NCBI GenBank assembly: GCA_036395835.1
Contig: DASWCW010000181.1
Coordinates: forward strand, 1 to 29,144
Source of the DNA: AP-16 sp036395835
GTDB taxonomy: Bacteria > Pseudomonadota > Alphaproteobacteria > Rhizobiales > Xanthobacteraceae
Direction: 5' to 3'
DNA: 29,144 nucleotides
Shown here: positions 15,596 through 21,904 of the stretch, piece by piece
How the letters are laid out: each line of letters opens with the position of its first letter
Numbering within the stretch: position 1 is the stretch's first letter
Notes under the pieces: model-generated
What the model was told of the DNA's origin: nothing
What the model saw: the letters and a program-made list of their open reading frames with translations, nothing else
The model's database searches: none
Program-made: the position numbers and the translations under genes

Positions 15596-16558
15596 ATGAA
15601 CGTGTTACAATACGCGATATGCGCGGCGGCCGTGGGCTTGGCGACCTTAGCCGCGGCGCAAGCTCCGGGACCGGACGTGCAGAAGACCAAAATCTCTCTG
15701 GGGACTGCCACGCCGGGCGGCGGGTTTCCGCTCTACGGCGGCGCCGTCGCCGATGTCGTCAACGCGACCGACCCCTCGCTCCTCATCGAGCCACGCAACA
15801 CCAAGGGCAGCGCCGAGAACATTCCGCTGCTCGAGGCGGGAAGCCTCGACCTCGCCCTGGTGGCGGGGGAGCCGGCCTATGAGGCGCTGATGGGCGTCGG
15901 CCGGCCGCGCACGCCGCTCAAGATCGTTGCGGCGATGTATTCGACGCCGGGCATGTTCGCGGTCCGCGGCGACAGTCCCGCCCGATCGATCCGCGATCTC
16001 GTCGGCAAACCGGTCGCCTTCGGCGCGCGCGGTTCCGGATTGGTGATCCTGTCGCGCTACGTGCTCGACGGGCTCGGGCTCGAGCAAGACAAGGACTTCC
16101 AGGCGATCTATCTCGATCGTGCGGGCGACGGCCCGGCGATGGTGCTCGACAGCCGCGCCGCGGCACTATGGGGCGGCGGCGCCGGCTGGCCCGGCTTCAC
16201 CGCGCTCGCGCAGGCGGGCGGCCGGTTCATCGCGCCGGACGCGGACGAGCTCAAGCGCATCCGCGCCAAGCATGCGTTTCTCAAGCCGCTGACGGTGCCG
16301 GCCGGAAGCTATCCCGGACAGGCCGCGGAGATCCATTCGGTCGGCTCGTGGAGCTTCATCCTGGCGCGGCCGGCGCTCGAGGACGATGTCGCCTACCGGC
16401 TGGCCCGCGCGCTCCACCGCGCCGAGGACGCGCTCGGCCAAAAGCTGCCGCAGGCGCGCGAGACGACCGCGGCCAATACGTTCGCCGCCGCACCAAGCCC
16501 CGATCTCATTCACCCGGGCGTGCTACGCTATCTGCGCGAGATCGGGGTCGCCAAGTAG
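15596..16558 (+). CDS. TAXI-family TRAP transporter solute-binding protein
   Basis: The 320-aa protein has a signal peptide (MNVLQYAICAAAVGLATLAAAQA) and a TAXI-type (TRAP-associated extracytoplasmic immunogenic) receptor body. Motifs are ISLGTATPGGGFPLYGGAVADVVN, RNTKGSAENIPLLEAGSLDLALVAGEPAYEA, IRDLVGKPVAFGARGSG and the C-terminal IHPGVLRYLREIGV. The ATG at 15596 has GGAG eight bases upstream, while the ATG at 15590 is too close (two bases). There is no DctQM-type membrane protein beside it, so it is another orphan receptor; TAXI receptors usually partner with fused DctQM proteins. Confidence 0.85.
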   Translation: MNVLQYAICAAAVGLATLAAAQAPGPDVQKTKISLGTATPGGGFPLYGGAVADVVNATDPSLLIEPRNTKGSAENIPLLEAGSLDLALVAGEPAYEALMGVGRPRTPLKIVAAMYSTPGMFAVRGDSPARSIRDLVGKPVAFGARGSGLVILSRYVLDGLGLEQDKDFQAIYLDRAGDGPAMVLDSRAAALWGGGAGWPGFTALAQAGGRFIAPDADELKRIRAKHAFLKPLTVPAGSYPGQAAEIHSVGSWSFILARPALEDDVAYRLARALHRAEDALGQKLPQARETTAANTFAAAPSPDLIHPGVLRYLREIGVAK

Positions 16559-16828
16559 CGGGCGATTGGCTGCGCGCGAACCTGCCGGCCCGACCGGTCG
16601 GCCCGCAACGAGAACGGCCGGGCAGCGAATTCATGAATAAAGATTCGCGAGCCCAGCCGAGGCCCTCACATATGATTGATATGATTGAGGCCAACGCCGG
16701 CTGACGGCGATCGGCTGCTGAGATACCATGGGCAACTTTACGGGGGATCGCGGGTTGTTGTGACCGGCGGTGAACATCGGCGCCGCCAGCGCGACCGCTT
16801 CGAAGCGGCGCATTCGGGAGGAAGGACG

Positions 16829-17827
16829 ATGCCAAACCTCCATGTCATCGCCGGGATCGGCGAAACCCCCTCATATCCCCTCGTTCGCAGGATCGGGCTC
16901 GCGGACATCAAAGCGGCGTTGGCCAAAGGCTTCGACGATTTCTCGGCGATGCCGACCCACGTGCTGTTCCTCGGCATCCTCTACCCGGTCGTCGGCCTGT
17001 TCCTGTTCTGGGCGACGGTCGGTTACGACATCATGCCGCTGCTGTTTCCGCTCGCCTCCGGCTTCGCGCTGATCGGCCCGTTCGCGGCCGTGGGCCTCTA
17101 CGAGCTGAGCCGTCGGCGCGAGCAGGGCTTGGAATCGTCCTGGACGAATGCGTTCGACGTGCTGCAATCCCCCTCGCGCGACGCGATCCTCGCGCTGGGG
17201 TTCCTGCTGATGGCGATATTCCTGATTTGGCTCGCCACGGCGCAATTGCTCTATCAATCCCTGTTCGGGTTCGACACCCCGGCATCGATCACGCAATTCG
17301 CCCGCGATGTCTTCACGACGCCGGCCGGTTGGACGCTCATCGTGGCGGGCAACGCCATCGGCTTTCTATTCGCCGTCCTGGTCCTGATCATCAGCGCGGT
17401 CTCGTTCCCGTTGCTGCTCGATCGCGAGGTCGGCGCGGCCGTGGCGATTCACACCTCCATCCGAGCCGTTCTCGCCAACCCGCTGCCGATCGCAGTTTGG
17501 GGGCTCATCGTCGCGCTTGCGCTCCTCCTCGGCTCGCTGCCGTTCCTGCTCGGCCTCGCCGTGGCGATGCCGGTTCTCGCCCACGCGACGTGGCATTTGT
17601 ATCGCAGGGTGGTCGAGCCCGATCTCGGTCCTCGACCGGAGCATCGGCGCCCGCTGAAAGCACCGCGCTACGCCGCAGACTTCCCGGCTGCCCTGTTTCC
17701 CTCGCCGGCGATCGAGGACCAACCTCCCGGCTCTCCGGTTTCGCCCTCCGCGGCGCCGGACACGTCGGCCGGGCACGCTGCCCGATCGGTGCAGGAAAGC
17801 TCCAAAGCAACCAGTTCCTCGTCCTGA
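16829..17827 (+). CDS. DUF2189 family integral membrane protein
   Basis: The 332-aa protein carries five or six transmembrane helices (for example HVLFLGILYPVVGLFLFWA, LFPLASGFALIGPFAAVGLY, AILALGFLLMAIFLIWLATA, LIVAGNAIGFLFAVLVLIIS and a double helix at about residues 205-245). Between helices lie the conserved DUF2189 features PLLLDREVGAAVAI and ELSRRREQG. A Pro/Ser-rich cytoplasmic-looking tail of about 65 residues follows the last helix. The ATG at 16829 has GGGAGGAAGG directly upstream; the longer frame from 16685 is not supported. The function of this family, sometimes described as cytochrome-oxidase-subunit-like, is unknown. The 270 bases before it contain a small AT-rich stretch (CATATGATTGATATGATTG at about 16668) with a duplicated TATGATTGA. 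Confidence 0.85.
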   Translation: MPNLHVIAGIGETPSYPLVRRIGLADIKAALAKGFDDFSAMPTHVLFLGILYPVVGLFLFWATVGYDIMPLLFPLASGFALIGPFAAVGLYELSRRREQGLESSWTNAFDVLQSPSRDAILALGFLLMAIFLIWLATAQLLYQSLFGFDTPASITQFARDVFTTPAGWTLIVAGNAIGFLFAVLVLIISAVSFPLLLDREVGAAVAIHTSIRAVLANPLPIAVWGLIVALALLLGSLPFLLGLAVAMPVLAHATWHLYRRVVEPDLGPRPEHRRPLKAPRYAADFPAALFPSPAIEDQPPGSPVSPSAAPDTSAGHAARSVQESSKATSSSS

Positions 17828-17849
17828 TCGGAAGAGAAGAACCGTTCAT

Positions 17850-17960
17850 TCTTGCTCGTCGTGCGCGGGCTTGCCCCGCGCCTGCGACCCAATCGCCTGC
17901 GACCCAATCGCCTGCGACAAGGTTGAATGGATTGCGGGGGCGAGCCGGGCAATGGCGCAG
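17850..17960. repeat. Intergenic hairpin and 15-bp tandem repeat
   Basis: The stretch lies between two convergent genes. It holds a 7-bp hairpin (GCGCGGG 17863-17869, CCCGCGC 17875-17881), then 2.7 copies of the 15-bp unit CGCCTGCGACCCAAT (17879-17893, 17894-17908 and the first ten bases again at 17909-17918), and then a GC-rich tail (GGGGGCGAGCCGGGC). The style is that of dispersed 'CGCGGGCTTG' palindromes in Hyphomicrobiales genomes. It could act as a bidirectional transcription barrier. There is no T-run. Confidence 0.6.
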
Positions 17961-17974
17961 GGGCGTACTTGGGA

Positions 17975-19570
17975 TTACTTCTCCAGCCAGACGTCGTCGA
18001 AGCGCCAATTGTTGTAGATGCCGTTGTGGTGCAGGACGAAGCCCTTGACGTACGGCTGCCAACATAGGCCGGCGACGCCCTGCATGATGATCGGCCGAGC
18101 CACGTCCTCCGCGAGCTTTGTTTCCACCTCCCAGATCAGGGTCCTGCGCTTCGCGAGATCGGTCTCCTGCGACTGCCGCTCGATCAGCTTGTCGACCGCC
18201 GGGTCGCAGTAATTCGTATAGTTGCGCTCCGACCCGCAGGCGTAGTTTTCGTAAAAGTTCACATCCGGATCGTCGAGCGCGGCGGCGGTCAGGTTCAGGC
18301 CGACGGAGTAATCCCCGCGCGCGACCTTGGCGAACCACTGGTTCGTCTCGATGGGATCGAGTTCGCCCTCGACGTATATCTTCTTGAGCTGATCGATTAG
18401 GATCACCGCCGGGTCGCGGTAAAGCGGGATGTTGCGCGGGGCAACCTTGAGCTTGAGCGGATTGCCCGGTCCGTAACCGAGGCCCTCCATGATGTCGCGC
18501 GCCTGCGCCCGGTTCTTCTCGATGTCGGTGCCGTAGCCCGGCAGCGCTGCCACCATTTCCGCCGGCATGCCCCAGCTCCCCTCCGGTCCGGGCAGCATGA
18601 CGGCGCCGATTCTGGCGTGGCCCTCGGTCAGGATGTCGATGAAGGCCTTGCGATCGAGCGCCAGCGCCAGCGCCCGCCGGATTTTTGCATCGCTGAACGG
18701 CGAGGTGTTGCGGTTGACGATCAGGTTGGTCGTATTGTTGGTCGGCTGCAATTCGCAAATCGCGTTCGGCAGCTGGGATTTGATGTCCTTCACCAGAGGA
18801 ACGGTCAGATCCAGCGAAAACGTCATGTCGAACTCGCCGGCGATGAAGGCGAGAACCCGGGTCGATCGATTGGCGATGATGCGCCAGTCGATGGCATCGA
18901 CGTAGGGGTGTCCCCGGCGCCAATAGTCGGCGTTCCGGATCAGCTTGACCGTTTCGTTGCCCTTGAACTCGACGAACTTGAACGGGCCGGTGCCGACCGG
19001 CTTCGTGCGCATGTCCTGGGCCGAGACGTGACAGGGATAGATCGGGGTGTAGCCGGTCGCGAACAAGGCGAGGAAGGAGGGCTGCGGGCGCTCGAGGATG
19101 AAGCTCACCTGAAAATCGCCGTCGGCAACAACCTCTTTCAAATTGTGCCACCAGATCTTTCGCGGGTTCTTGCGGAATTTGTCCTCGGCCTTGCCTTGCA
19201 GCTTTTCCATCGTGCAGACGACGTCCTTGGCGGTGAACGGCCTGCCGTCGTGCCATTTCACGTCCTTGCGCAACTCGAACGTCAGCCTGGTCTTCTCCTC
19301 GTTCCAGCCCCAGCTCGTTGCCAGCTCCGGCACGATCCCGTCCATGGTGTTGAGTTTTTTCGCCTGGTCGTAGAGCACCAGGTTGTTGAACAGCGCCATG
19401 AACGGCATCACCGTCGAGACGGTCGCCTCCTCGTGGATCGAGGCGCTCGGCGGATTGTCCCAGAGATACATGCGCAAGGTGCCGCCCTGCTTCTGCGCGA
19501 ACGCCGGGACGGCGAGGAGCGCCGAGGCGGTTGCAAGCGCCGCGACGATGGCGATCGGTCGATGGTGCAC
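17975..19570 (-). CDS. Family-5 (peptide/nickel type) ABC substrate-binding protein
   Basis: The 531-aa exported protein has the SBP_bac_5 pattern along its length: GGTLRMYLWDNPPS after the signal peptide, PELATSWGWNEEKTRLTFELRKDVKWHDGRPFTAKDVV, the KPVGTGPFKFVEF motif, and DAKIRRALALALDRKAFID. The signal is HHRPIAIVAALATASALLAVPAFA. The start is GTG at 19570 because GGAGGAGG lies just upstream on the minus strand; the in-frame extension to 19759 has no signal-like or homologous sequence. Such receptors bind peptides, sugars, opines or nickel complexes, and the ligand is unknown here. No ABC permease or ATPase accompanies it in the window. Confidence 0.9.
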   Translation of the reverse strand: MHHRPIAIVAALATASALLAVPAFAQKQGGTLRMYLWDNPPSASIHEEATVSTVMPFMALFNNLVLYDQAKKLNTMDGIVPELATSWGWNEEKTRLTFELRKDVKWHDGRPFTAKDVVCTMEKLQGKAEDKFRKNPRKIWWHNLKEVVADGDFQVSFILERPQPSFLALFATGYTPIYPCHVSAQDMRTKPVGTGPFKFVEFKGNETVKLIRNADYWRRGHPYVDAIDWRIIANRSTRVLAFIAGEFDMTFSLDLTVPLVKDIKSQLPNAICELQPTNNTTNLIVNRNTSPFSDAKIRRALALALDRKAFIDILTEGHARIGAVMLPGPEGSWGMPAEMVAALPGYGTDIEKNRAQARDIMEGLGYGPGNPLKLKVAPRNIPLYRDPAVILIDQLKKIYVEGELDPIETNQWFAKVARGDYSVGLNLTAAALDDPDVNFYENYACGSERNYTNYCDPAVDKLIERQSQETDLAKRRTLIWEVETKLAEDVARPIIMQGVAGLCWQPYVKGFVLHHNGIYNNWRFDDVWLEK

Positions 19571-19698
19571 CGCCCTCCTCCCGCTCGGGAGCCTGCGATA
19601 GCGTGCGCCGCTTTGGCCCGCGCGGCAACGAATATCGAAAGCCGTGCCCGAGCGCCGGTGAGGTGCGGCGCTTGGTCGAGGCTGGCGAGGCGCGGATG

Positions 19699-19938
19699 TC
19701 AGCTTGCCGCCGACTCCGGCGAGGGATCGCATTCCCCTCCCCGGCTCTTGTCGGAACAACTAAGCAGGCTGTCCATTTGCTGCAAAAATTCCCGGTGCGC
19801 GGCAAGCAAGCGCCAATGGCGCGCCATGCGAAGGTAAGTCTCGCGGGATCGAGCGTCGGTGGCCAGCTCGGCCAAGCGCTCGCACTCGCCGGCCCGCTCC
19901 AGGCAGAGCTGGAGGCCGGGCCTCGGTGGCTGGAGCAT
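19699..19938 (-). CDS. Small helical protein (79 aa) of alphaproteobacterial type
   Basis: The 79-aa protein (MLQPPRPGLQLCLERAGECE, then RLAELATDARSRETYLRMAR and HWRLLAAHREFLQQMDSLL) forms two charged helices. It resembles short conserved hypothetical proteins frequent in Bradyrhizobium-type genomes, as far as I remember the pattern. The ATG at 19938 has GGGGAGAA upstream on the minus strand; the frame to 19995 is less well supported. The function is unknown. It is divergent from the gene at 20160. Confidence 0.65.
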   Translation of the reverse strand: MLQPPRPGLQLCLERAGECERLAELATDARSRETYLRMARHWRLLAAHREFLQQMDSLLSCSDKSRGGECDPSPESAAS

Positions 19939-20159
19939 GCCGTTCTCCCCGAATGCGCAGTTCACGATTGCCTGGGGTACTCGGCTCGACCACACTCCGG
20001 GTGGTGCTATGCGACAGCGGCCGGCCTCGATGGGGGTTGGTCGCGGCTGGAGGCGGATCGGTTCATTTGCATCGGCCGGTTCGCGATTCTGGGGTTCGGC
20101 CCTTGCAGGGGGTGACGAGTGCTGCGGGCTCGATGCAAACGGATCGAACCGGATCTCGT

Positions 20160-20627
20160 ATGATGCGCTGGCCGTTTCAGGGCAAAGCTTCTCCGCGCGA
20201 GAGCTTCCCGATCGGCGGGTACAAGCTCGACGGTTCCGTCGAGGGGCTCGGCGGATTGATCGAATTCTCGCCGACCGAATACGCGGCCATCGGGCGCCAG
20301 TTCGTGGGCGAGAAGAACTACAACGCGCTGCCGGTCACTTTTCTAGGCCGCCCGTGGGAGGTGATGGTGCAGGCGGTGCACGGCCGGATCTGCGCGATCG
20401 CTCCGTATGTGCTGCTGGCAAACCGGCGCGAGGCGGACCGCACCGCGATGGAGATCTTTCGATATTGCATGGAGGCGCTCGGCGAGCCCGCGGAACGGCA
20501 GACGGATTCCTTCCTGTGGCGCACGACCGACGGAACCGTGATGCTCAGGACCGAGGAAACCGCCGATGGATTTCGCATCGGCCTCGTCCTCACCTCGAAC
20601 TCGATCGGCCACTTTCAGCGGCTGTGA
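20160..20627 (+). CDS. Unknown 155-aa protein, convergently overlapping an amidohydrolase
   Basis: The 155-aa product is soluble and regular in composition (SFPIGGYKLDGSVEGLGGLI, FVGEKNYNALPVTFLGRPWE, EIFRYCMEALGEP, RIGLVLTSNSIGHFQRL), with alternating strands and one helix. It looks like a genuine small alpha/beta protein, but I recognise no family. The start is uncertain: ATG at 20160 or 20163 has only a weak ribosome binding site, and ATG at 20133 (MQTDRTGSRMM...) is an alternative. Its last 13 bases overlap the 3' end of the amidohydrolase gene on the other strand, so the two transcripts converge and overlap. Confidence 0.6.
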   Translation: MMRWPFQGKASPRESFPIGGYKLDGSVEGLGGLIEFSPTEYAAIGRQFVGEKNYNALPVTFLGRPWEVMVQAVHGRICAIAPYVLLANRREADRTAMEIFRYCMEALGEPAERQTDSFLWRTTDGTVMLRTEETADGFRIGLVLTSNSIGHFQRL

Positions 20628-21904
20628 TTTTGCGCCGAGACCAGCAGCGCGGCGAGCCTTTCCGCTGCGGCGCCGGCGCGTGCCGGCTCGAGTTGCGCCG
20701 GCGGGCGGCTGAAGGTCAGCCGGCCGCGCTTGAGGCCGAACAGCGGCGGCACCAATTCCGCCACGGCCGCGCGAGCATCTGGACAATCGAATACCGTGAG
20801 GTCCGCGGGATTGCCCACGGCGATTCCATAACGATCGCGGCGCAGCAACCTGGCCGACCGAGTGGTCAGCATGGCGAAGCATTCGACCAGCTCGGCCGGG
20901 CGGCTCACATGACAGACGTTGGCATAGAGATTCGCCATGCGGATGAGCGAGGCATCGCCATAAGGCGTGAATGGATTGAGCACGTTGTTGGTGGAAAGCG
21001 AGCAGTTCACGCCGGCCTCCAGAAGCTTATGCGCGGCGGTGACCCCGCGCAGCACGCTGTGCTCCTGGTTTCTGCCGGTGAGATACAGATCGGTCGAAGG
21101 CAGCACCGTGACCGCCACGCCGGCAGCGGCCATACGTTTGGCGATCTCCTGAAATTGACGCGAGGGAGCCGTCGAGAGCTGGGTGACGTGGCCGACAGCG
21201 ACACGTCCACCATAGGCGTGCTTCTCGGCCTGCTCGCAGACGTAGCCGATCTGCATGCCGTCCGGCGTGTCGCCGAGATCGAGATGCATGTCGATGTCGA
21301 CGTCGTATTCGCGGGCGAGCGCAAAGATACGATCGATCTGCCCGCGCGGATCGCTGTCGGTATAAGGCACAGCGCCCAGCACCGGCGCTCCCCTGCGCAG
21401 GCACTCTTGAAGCAACGCGTCGGTTCCCGGATTGTTGAGCAGTCCTTCCTGGGGAAACACGCAAATCTCGATGTCGATTGCCCAAGCGTAGTCACGAGCG
21501 AGCTGCGAGACGGCATCGAAGCCACGCAATCCGATCCCGGGATCGACCTCGACATGCGTGCGCATCAGCATGGTGCCGTTCAGCAGACACTTGTGCAGCG
21601 TCCGCGTGGCGCGCGCGAAGATATCGGCTTCGGTGAACGTGCGTTTCGCCGCCGCGGTCTGGGCGACCGCTTCGGCGACGGTTCCTTGCTCGGTCTTGCA
21701 GCGCTCGATGATGCAGGTCTTGTCGAGATGAATATGGGTCTCGACGAGGCCGGGCGCGACGAGGCGGCCGCCGAGGTCCAGCGCGGGCGCGTCAGCCTCG
21801 AGCGATGGCGCGATCGCCGCAATCCGCCCCTCGGATATGCCGATGGCGACGGGCTCGCCGCCATCGAGCCCGAATGCACGCGCGTTGCGCAGGATCAAAT
21901 CCAT
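20615..21904 (-). CDS. Cytosine-deaminase-like amidohydrolase
   Basis: The 429-aa protein has an amidohydrolase-superfamily TIM barrel with metal ligands His57 and His59 (THIHLDK), His207 (DMHLDLGD) and His239 (VGHVTQLS). The overall pattern is that of the cytosine deaminase/AtzC group. Two key places differ from E. coli cytosine deaminase: the HCDE glutamate is Leu210, and the metal-binding Asp of the HDD motif is Asn306 or Asn307 in STNNVLNPF. No signal peptide, so cytoplasmic. The ATG (21904-21902) overlaps the TGA of the transporter fusion by one base, with AAGGAA upstream; a GTG one codon earlier is less likely. Coupling to the transporter suggests it acts on the imported compound, perhaps a cyclic amide or N-substituted ring. 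Confidence 0.88.
   Translation of the reverse strand: MDLILRNARAFGLDGGEPVAIGISEGRIAAIAPSLEADAPALDLGGRLVAPGLVETHIHLDKTCIIERCKTEQGTVAEAVAQTAAAKRTFTEADIFARATRTLHKCLLNGTMLMRTHVEVDPGIGLRGFDAVSQLARDYAWAIDIEICVFPQEGLLNNPGTDALLQECLRRGAPVLGAVPYTDSDPRGQIDRIFALAREYDVDIDMHLDLGDTPDGMQIGYVCEQAEKHAYGGRVAVGHVTQLSTAPSRQFQEIAKRMAAAGVAVTVLPSTDLYLTGRNQEHSVLRGVTAAHKLLEAGVNCSLSTNNVLNPFTPYGDASLIRMANLYANVCHVSRPAELVECFAMLTTRSARLLRRDRYGIAVGNPADLTVFDCPDARAAVAELVPPLFGLKRGRLTFSRPPAQLEPARAGAAAERLAALLVSAQNHSR

Noticed and set aside
16633..16704. A 23-codon frame starting MNKDSRAQPRP
   Set aside because: It has no ribosome binding site, no hydrophobic or conserved-looking segment, and lies in a region of short AT-rich duplication.
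17505..19805. Minus-strand open frame of 766 codons overlapping the family-5 binding protein
   Set aside because: It lies in a shifted frame over a gene with clear SBP motifs; its composition is Arg/Gly-rich and non-globular.
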